NCBI RefSeq assembly: GCF_034190915.1
Contig: NW_026947484.1
Span: 74,479,482-74,543,481 of the forward strand
Direction: 5' to 3'
Source of the DNA: Cavia porcellus
Taxonomy: Eukaryota > Chordata > Mammalia > Rodentia > Caviidae
Length of the DNA stretch: 64,000 nucleotides
Below, in pieces: positions 46,021 to 58,305 of the stretch. The notes under the pieces were generated by a model. That model saw only the letters and a list, made by a program, of their open reading frames with translations, made no database searches and had not been told where the DNA came from. How positions within the stretch are numbered: the stretch's first letter is position 1; every line of letters begins with the position of its first letter. A program made the translations under genes and the position numbers.

Positions 46021-47160
46021 TCCCCCTCAGCCTGGGCAACATTTCTATGGACCAGGCGGTTTCCCGCTGGTCCTGTGTGTCCGGGAGGATGGGTAGAAGG
46101 GAGGCTCGCAGTGACTTGAAGTCACTGAGAAAAAGGTATTTGGAAAAGCAGTCTTTGCTGACATGAAAGAGATTCACCACACACTGTCTTTTCCCTGTTA
46201 CTAAAACTTACTTAACAACAGTGAAGAATACTTTGCCTGGTCTGGTTTCAACACACAAAAAAAAAAACTCCTCTGGGTGCTTATTTAGAAAACATGTATT
46301 TGCATCATAGTCAATCCCAGTGTCTGCAAACCAAGAAACACTGCTCCTTGCTTGCATAAATCCCAGGCTGTCTGCACATGAGGCCACATTACAAGGAAGA
46401 GTGAGCGAATCCCTGTGTGGACAAGAATTTAGCTACACAACCAAAAGTGCTGGGTTTCTGGGAACATCTGGAGATCTGACATCGAGAGAGACAGTCTGTG
46501 CCTCAATTGCTATTTTGCTTGGTACACATCCCTGTGTGAATCACAAGATGGCTAAAAACAGGGAGTAACAGAGGATGAGGCAACATTAAGTCTAGGTAAA
46601 GCCAAAGCTCAGTTACCACAGGGTGGGCCACTGTGGGTTCGGATAGAACCCGAAGCTTGGGCCCTGGACCAAAAAGAATTTGGAAATCAAAAGTGTCATA
46701 AACAGGTGCCAAAGGAACATGGAGGCCCTGCAATGATGGATAAGGGGGTCCTGAGTTGGGGAGGAGTTGGCAAGGTAGAGCCAAGAGACAGGTAAAGCAC
46801 GAAGTCCATCAGAATGAAGAGATAAGAGTGGAAATGAGAACCCAAGATCCCCCCGCTGGAGGCTGGCAGAGAGCAGACCTGGCTGGAGGATTATTCATGG
46901 AGATGCTGGGTGTGGAATTTCGTTCAGGTTGAGAGATAAGGAGGCTTGAATACATTGTCTCTCACACCATACAATGTTCTTGTTAAAACTGATGTTGCTA
47001 ACTGGCTTTCTGGCATTTGTATTTAACTGGTAAGAGAGAGTGAATGAAAGATGGTATCTGTAAGTGAGAAGAAGCCTGGAAACATGGTTTCTCTAATTTT
47101 TAAGCAATACTTAACATCATCAGTCTAAGAAAACCAGAGAAGCTGCAGGTAAGACTGACA
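46021..47160. other. Intergenic DNA, no recognised feature
   Basis: No supported gene. Frames of up to 93 codons have no recognised domain. Confidence 0.4.
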
Positions 47161-47164
47161 CAGA

Positions 47165-47342
47165 ACTGAGGGTTTTGTAGACATAATTCCATTTCATTCT
47201 CATAATAATCCCAGAGGTAAACATGTGATCATGCCCATTATACACATGAGGAAACTGAGGTCAGCAATTTTCTCCCACATCAATTGCACAGCCAGAGTTC
47301 TCTCTGACTATAGAACCCTGCGCTGTCCAAACACCGTCATTT
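47165..47342 (-). mobile_element. MIR SINE, minus orientation
   Basis: 'ctcataataatcccagaggt', 'acacatgaggaaactgaggt' and 'attgcacagccagagttctc' are reversed MIR landmarks. Confidence 0.75.
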
Positions 47343-47639
47343 GTCACTGTGAGATTATGATTTTCAAAGTCTTTCCACATACCAGGTAACATTTGGCCTC
47401 TTGAATACCACTGAAAGTAAAGCTGGTGTCACACCTAAGCCACACCCCTTCCTGTCTGTGCCTTTGTGGCCTCTCTGAAACATTCTGAGCTAGAGTTGTA
47501 TCATCTTTAAAGTGACAGCAGTAATACGACAGGGCTAGCGACAAAAACCACATGGAGGATGCACAACACACCCAGCACAGGACAGAAGCTAACAAAATGG
47601 TCAGGGCACTGCAAGGTAAAGCAGGGCAGGGGGTGAACT

Positions 47640-47760
47640 GAAGCTCAGGGAAGGCCGAGGGACTTACTTAACACACCCTACCGGGTAGCAAAGGTCAGCT
47701 GGGAACTCAGGTCCCTCAGCATGAAATCCAGCATCCTTTGCTCTGCAACTTCTAGGTTTC
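47640..47760 (-). mobile_element. MIR SINE fragment, minus orientation
   Basis: 'gcaaaggtcagctgggaact', 'caggtccctcagcatgaaat' and 'ccagcatcctttgctctgca' fit the tRNA-like part of a reversed MIR. Confidence 0.55.
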
Positions 47761-48935
47761 AAGTTGTGCATGATATCACTTCATAGCACGAGTGACTTGT
47801 TTTCCCGAAGGCTCCTGGCCACGCTCTTCACTCCTGTAGCCTCTGTTACAGGTGAACTTGAGGTCCGTTGGGACAGCTGGAGGCTCTCCCTGGCAGCTGG
47901 GATGGAAAATTTCCCCATTCGATTGGCACAAGTGCCTAACAGCTTTTGTGAAAAGCGCAGTTCAGAGCACTTCTGCTCCTGACTCCGTGAGCAAGGACAT
48001 ATGCTGGGCATGTTGTCTGAAATTCTTGTGGTATGTGATTCACCACAGGTGGTGGTGTTGTGAACATGATGGGGATGTAAGTACAGACACCTGGTCCTAA
48101 TGATAAGTGAGATTTCCACTAAGGTTCTATGAGGTGAAATGGCTTAAAGAGGGAGACAGAAGTGGAGGGGAGAGACTGCAAGATTCTCAGATAAAGAAAT
48201 AAATTCCAGGACTCAGTTCTCCCAAAGAATTTATAATAAACTTGCTTATGAGTCATCTGTATCTAACTGTGAACCCATTTCCATCATATTAGGATCCAGA
48301 AGTGCTAGCTTAAAACCAGTTTAAAATAAGCACTATTTAATACCTTTGGCTTCTTGTTCTACCTTCTCTCAGATGTGATCTGTGTAATAAAGCCAGCTTC
48401 CCAAAGCCAACGCCAGGCATATAATTCTCATCTTCTCTCCATAGGTGATCCAACTCAGTTCTAAGTGAGAAGGAAAACCAAGTCAGGGGGGTTAGATTTT
48501 CATCAAGACAGAACAACTAATTTATCTTCACAAAAGCAGATTACTACAATGAGTCTAAAAATCTCAATTTCATTATATGTTTAATCACTGACCCATTGGA
48601 AAAAATAGACTGCTTATGATAATAAGTATTGTGCTAGGGATTAGGTGGTGAACAGGGAGAAATCTCTGCATGGGTGGTAGGTACCGATTGGCAAGGCTTA
48701 TAGCATATTTGACACCTTCAGTTTGCCAGAAGTACACATTTCTATTGGCTTTGTTCCTAGGATGCATTTCATAAGTTTACCCTGGTCAATGTTGGAGATT
48801 TTTGTTAAAATATCATTTGAGATAAAGCTTTCAAATATAAAATTAGAATATGGACTTCCTTAGATCACGAAGTCATCAGAATGTAGCTAGGTTTGTTTCA
48901 TTCACTTTGTCTTCCTCTCTGCCCAAATGTATGGA
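47761..48935. other. Intergenic DNA, no recognised feature
   Basis: The longest frame (112 codons, minus, 47781-48119) has no recognised domain and no splice context. A short LINE-like motif lies near 48625. Confidence 0.4.
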
Positions 48936-48939
48936 TAAA

Positions 48940-49095
48940 AATGAACAGACCTGAATTCTAATTCTCTGGGTTCACTTTAAGCTGTGTAACCTTGGACTAG
49001 CTGCCTGATCTTTTGTATCCTATTTCCTTATCTGGAAAAAGAAGGGATTGGATTCCACAATCTTTGAAGCTTTTTAGCCAAATTTATGTTCTGAT
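48940..49095 (+). mobile_element. MIR SINE
   Basis: 'cctgaattctaattctctgg', 'gctgtgtaaccttggactag' and 'ctatttccttatctggaaaa' are in MIR order. Confidence 0.75.
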
Positions 49096-49493
49096 GCCAT
49101 AATTCTGTGGTGTCTCACAGACTCCAGTAAGATTTTTAATAAAAGAACTTTGCATCCCCCCCCCTCCCAATGACATGACTCAGAAATCTATCCCAAAGAA
49201 ACTTAAAGGTTGTCATAGAAAAAAGTAGACTTTAATTTCTTGGGTACAATGCTTCCTCTAGGGCCAAGGAATATCCATGTATTAATTTACAAAGAAAGTA
49301 TTCAGAACTCTAGAAAAATAAAGATCAATAGAAAGCACAGCTGATGATAGCATATTACAGACCTCAGCTAATTCCCAAGTGGCCTTGACCTGCGCCTACA
49401 GAGATCTGGGCAGGCAAGACACGTTTTTAAAAAGTGACATTAACAACACCTGTGGAGAAGCTCGCTCCTGATAAAGACAAACATTCACTTTTG

Positions 49494-49507
49494 CTCCCCC
49501 CCCCCCC
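49494..49507. repeat. Poly(C) run
   Basis: A cytosine run of about 13, with similar shorter runs at about 704-713 and 49157-49165. Such runs are prone to sequencing length errors. Confidence 0.9.
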
Positions 49508-49629
49508 GTCTTTATTCCCTTACAACCTCCCAAATCACTTGGAATTCCTCTGGCTCTCAGTTTCCTCATTTATAAAGCACACTAGGAATTCAGCCCCTAC
49601 TTCCAAAGTTCTCAATAGTTAGTAAAAAT

Positions 49630-50550
49630 GTTTGATGTTACTAGTGGCAGCAGGCTTCTAAAAACTTGTCATTGCTAATCAAATGTTTACAATCATAAGT
49701 GGAAGGCAAGGTAAAGTTATATATTTTAATAAATACATTTTATTAAAATATGTCAATTATATTCTCATGAAACACCTTAAACATTTCATTTTATTCTACC
49801 CTTACTATCCACTATCTGTTCATTACACACAGGAGGATCAAGAAATATCTGAAATCATGGGCCAATGACCAGAACAGAGCAAAATCAGACATAAGATTTT
49901 GGAATCAATGTTGGGTTCACTATCAATGGGACAATATCAGCCCTTTCTACAGAAAAGCCTGACAAAACTATAACTAAGTGGAGTCAATTTTGCATCACAA
50001 TGTAAATCATGGGGTGGTCACAGCTGTTTGATGTCTTTGTTGATGACATATTTACCCATCTATCTACCCATTCATTTTTCCATTTATTCTTTTTTATTGA
50101 TAGCTTAAGGTAGCTTATCCAAGTTGGTAAGCAACCTCCCCCAAAATGCTCCAGCATCCTCTTTTAGAGGATACAAAGCAACATAGGTACAATGTTCTTT
50201 TCTTTTCACAGCCATAACTCAGTCCTCACCTGGGATTTAGCCACTAGTCATGAGTAGGGAAATTACCATGAAAAACATTACCTACTGTAGCTAGCTGTGT
50301 ATGGATGTATGCAACCCACTCACATTAGAAGAGAAAGGAAAAAATAAGAGTTATCAAGCCTTGTTCTCCATATGCTCATTAACATGTTAGAAATATTAGT
50401 TCACTATTTTAATACATACCTTGTACGCATACATAGTCCTTTGGTACTGAAAATCCTAAAAATATAAAAGATGGTGCTCTTTTAGGTCCAGACCTGCATT
50501 TTGGCAAATACGTCAATCTTCAGAACTCAGGGGCTAAGAGTGCTTGTTTT
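49630..50550. other. Intergenic DNA, no recognised feature
   Basis: AT-rich, unique-looking sequence without a recognised exon or repeat. Confidence 0.4.
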
Positions 50551-50552
50551 GG

Positions 50553-50678
50553 GTTGTGTTTTTTGTTTTGTTTTGTCTTGTGACGAGGTCTTGGTGTGCA
50601 TCCAAGTCTGGCTTTGAACTCATTGTGCAGCCAAGTGCAGCGATCCTCTTGCCTCAGCCTCTCGAGTGAAAGCATTTA
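50553..50678 (-). mobile_element. B1-type SINE, minus orientation
   Basis: The inverted tail (TTTTG)n is followed by 'gtctggctttgaactcattg' and 'gatcctcttgcctcagcctc', the reversed 7SL-derived body. Confidence 0.7.
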
Positions 50679-50959
50679 ATACACAGAGGTCAGCCATTCT
50701 TGTCTCTCTGCCAAGGGCCATCAGTTAAGTTTTCCCCTCTGTTAACAAATGAAATGGCATCTGTGTTAGACACAGATGAACACATGGAGAAATCTGAATG
50801 GAAGTTATTTATTCTAGAAAAAGCAGCAATATGGCACAACTTCATAAAATTCTAATGATCTCCCCAAAGCCCTGCACTGCTGGTCTTCCAAATGCTGTCA
50901 CCTCATTTCTTCCCAATAGAGACCAGCATCCCTGCCACTCCAACACTCTCTACCTCATG

Positions 50960-51150
50960 TATGTTGTGTGTATGGTACTGGGGGCTGAGCTGATGGCCTT
51001 CGCCCTGAGCTGCATCCATAGCCCTTTTTATTTTGAGGCAGAATCTTACTAAGTTGCTAAATTGCCCAGGCTCAAACTTGCAATCCTCTTGCCTCAGAAT
51101 TCTAGAATTGTGGAATTAGAGACATGTACCACCACGCCTGGCTCTCATGT
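50960..51150 (-). mobile_element. Dimeric ID-B1-like SINE, minus orientation
   Basis: Reversed ID part ('ggtactgggggctgagctga' and 'gagctgcatccatagccctt') joined to a reversed B1 part ('ttttgaggcagaatcttact' and 'gcaatcctcttgcctcagaa', ending 'taccaccacgcctggctc'). Same design as 6278-6465. Confidence 0.75.
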
Positions 51151-51199
51151 ATTTTTTGAACAGCCATGAGATGGCAAACCATTCTGCCAGCTGGAATGA

Positions 51200-51203
<4 letters not shown>

Positions 51204-51250
<47 letters not shown>
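51204..51250. repeat. (TC)n microsatellite
   Basis: About 23 uninterrupted TC units. Confidence 0.95.
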
Positions 51251-51254
<4 letters not shown>

Positions 51255-51341
51255 GTTTCCTCTTAAAAGCTACTTTTTCTAACCTCAATTTATTGAATTT
51301 TTCTCAAGCAATTACTACATATTTGATGCTTTAAAGCTAAT

Positions 51342-51515
51342 TTAACGAACTTCAGAATCGCCTGGATAGCTTTTAAAAATAGAATATGCCAGCATTCAAT
51401 GTCTGAGATTCTGATTTACCTGTCTGAAGTGGGACTTCAGCAAAAATATTTTTTAGAGCTGCCCTGGTGATAGTACTGGAGGCTAGGGTAGAACCATCTG
51501 TCCAGACACTGAAAG
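51342..51515 (+). mobile_element. MER5A-like hAT-Charlie MITE
   Basis: 'acttcagaatcgcctggata', 'gagattctgatttacctgtc' and 'ctgccctggtgatagtactg' correspond to consecutive MER5A segments. Both ends are decayed. Confidence 0.6.
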
Positions 51516-52760
51516 CACAGATACCAAAATGTGCGGGTTCCTCCCGCCTGCAGACTGTGGTCTTGGCTAATTTGTAACTGGCAGTAGCATTTCACCGTGG
51601 GAAATACAGGCACCAATTTCGGCTTTATTAACAGTGTTTGCTTAGATGATCAGTTTGGAAAGAGAGCACTGTCTGCTGGCCAAATGAATGATCCCTCAAG
51701 GTCTTTTTTCAGTTCCTGATTGGTTTCAGTAGCTGTTTGTCAACACGTGCAATGCCCTCCCGCAGCTGAAGCTGTAGGTGCAAAGCTGCTCACTGCCTGT
51801 CCTGCCCCAAATTCTTTGTGTCTGCCTTGGCAACTGGCACAGAGACAACGCACCACTGTGCTGGTTCCTCCAAGAACATAAATTTTGTCACAGAAGAAAT
51901 GCCTAGAGAGAAGCTTATGATTAAATCATTTATAAAACGTTACTGCAAAAATTATTCTTAATCACATGGGAGAAAGAAAAACATCCCCATTTTTTGCTCC
52001 CATCCTGTTGAGCAGGAATCAACAATGTTTCGCACCAGCTCTGTTGGTCCAGCCCAGCGTGGGAAGCAGTCCATGATGGTACAGCTGGCACCCAGGGGTC
52101 TGCAAGCAAGGGGGCAATGTGCTACGGAAGGAAAGTGGGCCAGGCATTTCCTGTCTGTCTCCCCACTGCTCCCCAACCAGCTCCATCACCAATTCTCACC
52201 CTTTGGTTTGAACAGGTATCTGCCTGGGTGATCCTGCTTGCAGCTGAGTCCTTGGATGGCTGGAATCCTGCCTCAAAGCCGAGCCTACCTGCCCTCCACC
52301 ATGGACTGGGGAACACAGAGCGCCCCACAGAGCTGTAACTGGCAATTCAGGAGACATTCTCGGGTCAGTCTTCCTAGGTTTCCACCTCACCTGCCCAGTT
52401 GGAGATGTCTCGCAACTAATGAGACACTTCCAGTCCTCCATCCCTCTCAATCTCACCTACCCGTGGTACTCACAGAGTCCAGATCAGGAGTGCTAATGGT
52501 GGGTCCCACACTGCCAGTGTAAATGCAAAAGGTGCAAATCAAGGTAATACGCTATTTTAAAAGATGACATTTTTCTAGCAAATCTCCTGCCTAGAGAAAT
52601 ACACATCTTCATAATGACATCTATTTATTTCCCTTTTAGCTACTTAACTAAACTTTATTGTCATGTTTTCTATACAGTATCATGATTTCAACTCCTAATC
52701 ACTCCCAGTGATGAGTATTGAAATATATCCAATTCAAACCATGCAAATATTGACTATATC
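51516..52760. other. Intergenic DNA, no recognised gene
   Basis: 52020-52520 is GC-richer and gives overlapping frames of 60-94 codons on both strands without a known domain or splice-site support. I treat these as chance ORFs. Confidence 0.4.
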
Positions 52761-52764
52761 TTAT

Positions 52765-52905
52765 AATTTTTAATTTTAATTTTTATTAGTACACATTTGC
52801 AGTACATAAGGATTGCATTTATCCTGAGAATTTGGCTAAATGTGCACAGTACATCTTAACTCTTTCCCTTTCTCTTCCTTTCCCTCTATCTCTTGATCCT
52901 TTCCA
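52765..52905 (+). mobile_element. Old L1-like 3' fragment
   Basis: 'tttttattagtacacatttg' then 'cagtacataaggattgcatt' resembles 60955-61060 and old L1 3' ends. A pyrimidine-rich patch follows. Confidence 0.4.
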
Positions 52906-53024
52906 ATTTGCAAAGAATCTGTTTCCTATTACCTATCTTAAAAATTAAATTTTTCATGTTTCTTATTTTATTTCTTCCAAAATATTCTAAGTTATCTGAT
53001 AAAAAGAAAAGGCAAAGTACATAG

Positions 53025-53388
53025 TGTTACGATTTTTATCAAGATGTCTCCTGAGAGCCTCGCATACTCACAGGTGGTGCTTTTGAAAGGTGATGGAATT
53101 GTGGGGGTGTCATGGCTAAATGTGGGGCTGGGAGAGGGACCTGGTCAGAAGAGGCGTCACCGGGGCTGTGGCCTGAAAGGATGTCTTCCCCTCCCCAGTT
53201 CTTCCTTCTTCTCTGCTTTCTGTCTGCCGTGATGAGGAACTGAGCAGTTTGCTTCCATGTCAGGCCCTTCCACCATGCCCCCTGCAATGCAAGGACTGAA
53301 ACGTCCACACTGTGAGCCAAAACCAACTTCTCTGAATTGCAAGGGTCAGGTATTTCAACCCAGAGACAAGGCAAATGACTAAGGTACA
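53025..53388 (+). mobile_element. ERVL-MaLR LTR (ORR/MT-like)
   Basis: The 3' half shows 'aaggactgaaacgtccacac', 'tgtgagccaaaaccaacttc' and 'caggtatttcaacccagag', the MaLR order. The LTR is otherwise diverged. Confidence 0.65.
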
Positions 53389-54124
53389 TGTAATTTACCA
53401 ACACAAAAATGTTAAATTAAAAGTATTTCAATAATGTGGAATCATAAATTTGCATTTTTACAAACTTATTTGTATTAATAAATATTTTCATGAAATTCTA
53501 AGATTCAACATCTAAGTTTCTAATGTGAAGCATCGGTATCGCATTGTGTATATGCTGATGTCTACATCTGTATACATTCAAATTTAACAAATACTAATTA
53601 TTAAAATATATCCAAGCATTCTTTAGTTGCCATGTGCAGTTGCTGCATATATTATAGTAATTTTGAGAGTACCTCTGGTACAAAAAATAATAACACAAGG
53701 AAAGGCAGGAATAAATATTGTAATTTTAAAATTTGGCTCTATAGGCAAATGATAAATGATCAGCAAGAGTTTATTATTTTCAGGTTGCTTGAGAAGAAGC
53801 ATTTGACAAGCTACTTTGTCTTTTTTCTAAGTACTTTTGTCATTCAAACACTTCCACCCCCCTGAAGCAGTGTCTGTCTCTGAACTCATCACGGGCACAA
53901 CTCAGAAACTTCTGCTGCATTCAGGTGATGTCGCATTGTGCAGCATTCTGACTCAGGAACACAGGCAAGAGCTGCAAAGAAGCATCCCGTGCGTGAACAT
54001 AAGTCACACATGTGTGTTTTGGGTCATGAGTTCGGCTGAGTTTGTACTGAGCACCAGATCTCGACCAGCAGAGGCGCTCCTGCCAATGCAGTTCTGATAG
54101 TCACTTGGGTCTATGCTTGTGTTT
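53389..54124. other. Intergenic DNA, no recognised feature
   Basis: AT-rich to 53860, then mixed composition. No exon or repeat recognised. Confidence 0.4.
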
Positions 54125-54132
54125 CTCTAGAG

Positions 54133-54314
54133 CAGTGATGGCGAACCTTTTAGAGAGGAGTGCCCAAACTGCAACCTAAACCCACTATCCACAGAGTGCC
54201 GACACTGCAATTAAACCTGACTATCTGACACTCAGCTGTTGGGGCGATTTGGTTCATTCACCAACAGAGAGGGGTGTCTGCTGCAGCATGTGGACCGTAG
54301 GTTTGCCACCCATG
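54133..54314 (+). mobile_element. Small hAT element resembling OposCharlie1 (OC1)
   Basis: The left terminus is cagtgatggcgaacct. The right terminus, aggtttgccacccatg, is its inverted copy with 12 of 16 matches. The interior 'gtgcccaaactgcaacctaa' and 'gagtgccgacactgcaatta' matches what I remember of OC1. The left flank ctctagag (54125-54132) fits the nTCTAGAn target preference of these hATs. The right flank does not preserve a copy. At about 182 bp it is a non-autonomous MITE with no transposase. Confidence 0.65.
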
Positions 54315-54506
54315 CATATGGGGTCCAGGGGAGCTGCTCTTGCCTGGGCTGTCTTTCAGTTATCCAGGGTGTTGGCTCAGAGCTAGAATAAAGTCAAGGA
54401 AAGACTACATAATTTTAAAACACTTAATTTTGATAATTATTTTTGCTATTGTAATAAGTAATTGGAACCAGACATATTGCCACCATAACTTATAAAATAA
54501 ACAAAA

Positions 54507-55190
54507 TGTGTTATGTGGAGAACCATAGAGATGATTCTCCTTGAAGAGAAGAGGAGCTATCTCCATTTTGTATAAACTAGGCCCTCTCTCCATGTATTGA
54601 TATGCACAGAGCTGGCTGAGCTATTTCTTTATCCTTTTAATTGTCTTTAAGCAATGTAAATTGGGCTGGCTGAGGAGCTGATATGTAATCTCTGAAGCGA
54701 AGTGACAGGTCAGCGTTACCCCACCCAGTGACTTCCCAATACATGGTCAAGCCAGGTGGGATGGAGAGCCATGCTCCATGCTGTTGGCTGGGACAGGCAG
54801 TCGAGAAAGAGGCTATGACTCCTCAGGGCAAAAGGATAGTACATCAGAACTGAAGCACTGACCCCAAATTATTAGCTATTATCTCAGTTGTCAAGCAGAT
54901 TGCTCTCTCTGTATTTCTTGCCCTCTGCATATTGCAGAAATGATCTCAGACCTCCTACCTAGCCCAGCTCATGATAGTCATGGTAGTCACATATGGCCCG
55001 CCACTCTCACTGTCTCTCATTCCCGAGCTACTCCCCTCATGGAGAATCAATAAAACCCGGGTTGGGCTCTGGGTCAAGGCCTTTGTTCCAATGAACAGCA
55101 TCTTGGCTGGACTTGGGAGACCTTGGCTCCCCACAACTGTATTTATGCCTCGGTGCCTTTCTTCTCAGTACCATGGGTTGTACTGGAAAT
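54507..55190 (+). mobile_element. Probable endogenous retrovirus solo LTR
   Basis: The layout suggests an LTR: a start near 'tgtgttatgtggagaacc', mixed U3-like sequence, an AATAAA signal at about 55048 ('caataaaacccggg'), then a U5-like segment ending near 'cctttcttctca'. No coding retroviral sequence adjoins. No target duplication was confirmed, so family and ends are uncertain. Confidence 0.45.
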
Positions 55191-55305
55191 GGTAGATTGG
55201 AATTAACTCACTAGAATTCCAATAACCTCTCTGTAGGATTACAATTATAAACCTTCCTGGATTGCAACTCAGGCAGGAAAGGGTTCACTATTATGCTAAG
55301 TGTTA

Positions 55306-55640
55306 GGGTTTTCTGGCACAGTAGAGAAGTAAAAAGTACAAAAAGAAAAGAACGCATTTATGGAGGATGTGGAAAGGAGCACACAACCCATGGCGGCTGG
55401 GCTACATCCCCTTTGGCTGGATACAGGCGTGGATGGCATATGTGAACTTTGACAGGATGTGCTGCTTGGGTTGGGCATTTATGACACACGAGAAGCTGAT
55501 TGGAATTTTCTTCATGAGCATGGGAAAGGAAGGAGGAAGTTCTAATCCGTTGAAGGGGAAGAAGAAGGAAGTGGCCGTCAGGGTAAGTGTCCCCCTTTGG
55601 CCTTCCTCCATGTTAGACCACCACCATAATATCCTGTAAT
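55306..55640 (-). mobile_element. Possible MaLR-like LTR, minus orientation
   Basis: 'gttagggttttctggcacag' resembles the reversed end of MaLR LTRs ('tgtgccagaaaaccctaac'). The rest is too diverged to place. The 90-codon plus frame at 55367-55639 has no recognised domain. Confidence 0.3.
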
Positions 55641-56670
55641 TTATTCTAGGGCAAAACTCTTTCCCTAAATACCTATTTTTAAAAATTAGACAACAGACAT
55701 CACAGGACTATGCTTTTGGAAGAAAAGGAAATAAATGAAATGGAGTCTTAAAAATTGTCTGGCTTTCTGTCTGGAGTCGATGTGTAAAAAGCAGTGTGAG
55801 GGGGAGAGTCCCCAAAAGAGCGCAGAAGAATCACTCGGGGGAAGAGACAGAGACTGAAATTTAGGGAGGCGAGGGCAGCTGGAAGCTATGAGGCAGAGAA
55901 AGAGTTCCAGAAATTTGCTCTGGGTTCCTTAAAATTCATTTCTAACCCTAAACCAGAAGTTCATAGTGAAGGTGAACATAAAACCAGATCTTATGACCCC
56001 TCCGTGTTCGTCCTGTGACCCTTGTCTTTCTCAATAATCAGGTGAAGTTTTTTTTGCATTACCAGGAGTTTGGTGATAAGTAATGGGCCTCTGGCAGCCA
56101 CCCCCTCTAATCTACCTATTGTGTAATATGTCAGGAAGTGCACATAGATTAGCTAATCAGTGACAAGAATAGTTTGAAGAAATAATGATCTTTTCTTGAG
56201 ATTTGCAGAGCGGAAAAACATCTGATGACTAGGCAACTGAGAGCAAATTGCATTATTTGGCTACAAACTTCCACCTCTAAGAAGGTGCTCACCAGCTGCC
56301 CATTTTCTACGTACATAAATTGTCCTTAACTCAGCTTTCTAGAAAAATGACTCATTTTCCCACCATTTTTCTTTATAAATAATAACAAAGTTCTCTTTAT
56401 AATAAAGTTCTTTATAATAAAGTTCTCTCTCTATTACCACCTTGCCTCTTGATTAATTGGTTTCCATTTGCGGCAAGCAGGCTGAGTCTTTGTGTGGTCA
56501 CAATAGGAAATTGCTCTAATTCAGGCAAAGAATGACTGGGAAACTGTAAACTGAACAATTTTCAGAGATTATAAACTCTGAGAGATGTTAAAATTCTGAT
56601 CAGCTGAGGTGGAGCATACTCAGAACTTTTGGAGAAACTCAGAAGGATTATTTATACCTCAATAATAAGA
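55641..56670. other. Intergenic DNA, no recognised feature
   Basis: Contains a short local duplication, 'aataaagttctctttataat'-type, at about 56380-56430. No gene recognised. Confidence 0.4.
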
Positions 56671-56679
56671 TATACTAGC

Positions 56680-57215
56680 CCTAGTAAAGTTTATACCAAA
56701 CCTGGTTAACAGAGCTCTAAATACTTGGAAGGATAAAATTGACCAACCAACATTAATGCCTTTAAAACAAACTCTAATACTCTTTTAAAGAAAAAAAAAT
56801 TCAATATAATAAAATTTAAAATGTCCAACACACAGTAAAAAAATTACTAGACATGAAAAGCAGCAGCAAACATAATCTGTACTTAAGAGAAAATCAGTCA
56901 ATAGAAGCGTATCCAGAAATGTCAGAAATAATGGAGTGAACAGACCAGGTCATAAAATTAACTATTGCATATGATAAAATAGGAAAAAGAAAGCATAAGC
57001 AATGAGGAGAGAAATTGAAAACAAAAAAGAACCAACAGAAACACAAATTTTAGAGATGAGAATAGTCAGTGTGGGAAGGAAAAATTAAGTAAAATTAAGA
57101 GCAACTTTTTGTGCAGAAGAAAATATCTGCAAACTTAAAGATAGAGAAATTTAAGCCTGTAAACTGAAGCACACAGAGAAGAAAGGTTTAAAATGAACAG
57201 TTTCAGTAATTTGTG
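56680..57215 (+). mobile_element. Old L1/HAL1 ORF1-region remnant
   Basis: 'aaaatgtccaacacacagta', 'aaaaattactagacatgaaa' and 'gaaaatcagtcaatagaagc' match the 5'/ORF1 region of old mammalian L1M/HAL1 elements. It has no open frame. Confidence 0.65.
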
Positions 57216-57221
57216 GAAAAT

Positions 57222-57232
57222 ACCTATCTATC

Positions 57233-57267
<35 letters not shown>

Positions 57268-57320
57268 ATCTATGTATCCATCAATCAATGATCTATCTAT
57301 CTATCACCTATCTATCTTTG
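57222..57320. repeat. (TCTA)n/(GATA)n microsatellite, interrupted
   Basis: Tetranucleotide ATCT units run from 57222 to 57278 and, after an interruption, 57290 to 57320. Confidence 0.93.
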
Positions 57321-57519
57321 GATTCCCAAAAAGACAGTAGGGTAAAAAATATCTCAGGACCTAGAGAACAAAAAAAAGTCACATGGTGGCTTTATAAAAC
57401 ATATCTGTTTTCTGCAATCACATATCCAATAAAGAACTCATCCAAAATGTAAAAGAACTCATAAAACTTATAAATGAAATTTAAAATTTTTAAATTAAAT
57501 TAAAAATTGGTCAATTAAA

Positions 57520-58305
57520 AATGTGACAAATAGTTAAACAGACATACCACCAAAGAAGATATACTGATAAGGAATAAGCATGTGAGAATGCTCACCATCA
57601 AGTATCATTAAGCAATTGCAAATTCAAGTAATATGACACCACTATAAATTTATTAGCTTGGCTAAAGTTTAAAAAAAACCAAACTGATAACACTAAGTCC
57701 TGCCAAGGATTTGGAGCAACAGAAACTCTTATTAGCTGGTAGTGAGAATACAAAATGGTACCGCCACTTTAGTTTCTTTCTCTTATCATATGATCTAGCA
57801 ATAATGATCCTTGATATTTCTTCGAACAAATGGAAATTTTATGTCTACACAAAAACTCCTGAGTATTTATTCATAATTGCCAACAATTGGAAGCAACCAA
57901 GATGTCCTTCCTAAGTGAATGGATAAACATACTGTGTTGTGTGCTATATTGTTTTACAGGCAAAGAAATGATCTCAATGCCACTAAGAGAGGTGAAAGAA
58001 CTTTAAATGCTCTGTGCAGGAATCCTGTCAGAAAAGGCCACTCTATGATTCAACAATATGATACTCTGGAAGATGCTAACTATAGAGCAATAAAATGAGC
58101 AGCAGTTCCCAGGGATTAGAGAAGAGAGGTACACAGATGGGACACAGGGATTGTTTCTAAGGCAGTGAAGCTATCCTAGATGGTGCTATAGTGGTAAATA
58201 TATGATCACAAAGAATGAGCCCAATGTAAATTATGCACTTTAGTTAGCAATACTTGGTGAATACTGGCTCATAGACTATAAAAATTGTAGCATACTGACA
58301 CACTT
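57520..58305 (+). mobile_element. Old L1 (L1M-type) ORF2 end and 3' UTR, left part
   Basis: 'catgtgagaatgctcaccat', 'ataattgccaacaattggaa' and 'gtgaatggataaacatactg' are L1M ORF2 C-terminal sequence. 'tatagtggtaaatatatgat' and 'caatgtaaattatgcacttt' are its 3' UTR. It stops at about 58305 and resumes at about 59366. Confidence 0.8.

Noticed and set aside
51958..52522. Overlapping frames of 60-94 codons on both strands
   Set aside because: Moderate GC with no domain, no splice-phase consistency and no known gene expected here.
55367..55639. 90-codon plus-strand frame rich in Trp and Met
   Set aside because: No match to any protein family I know, and it overlaps a likely reversed LTR.
57213..57452. 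79-codon frame with YLSI repeats
   Set aside because: Translation of the TCTA microsatellite.
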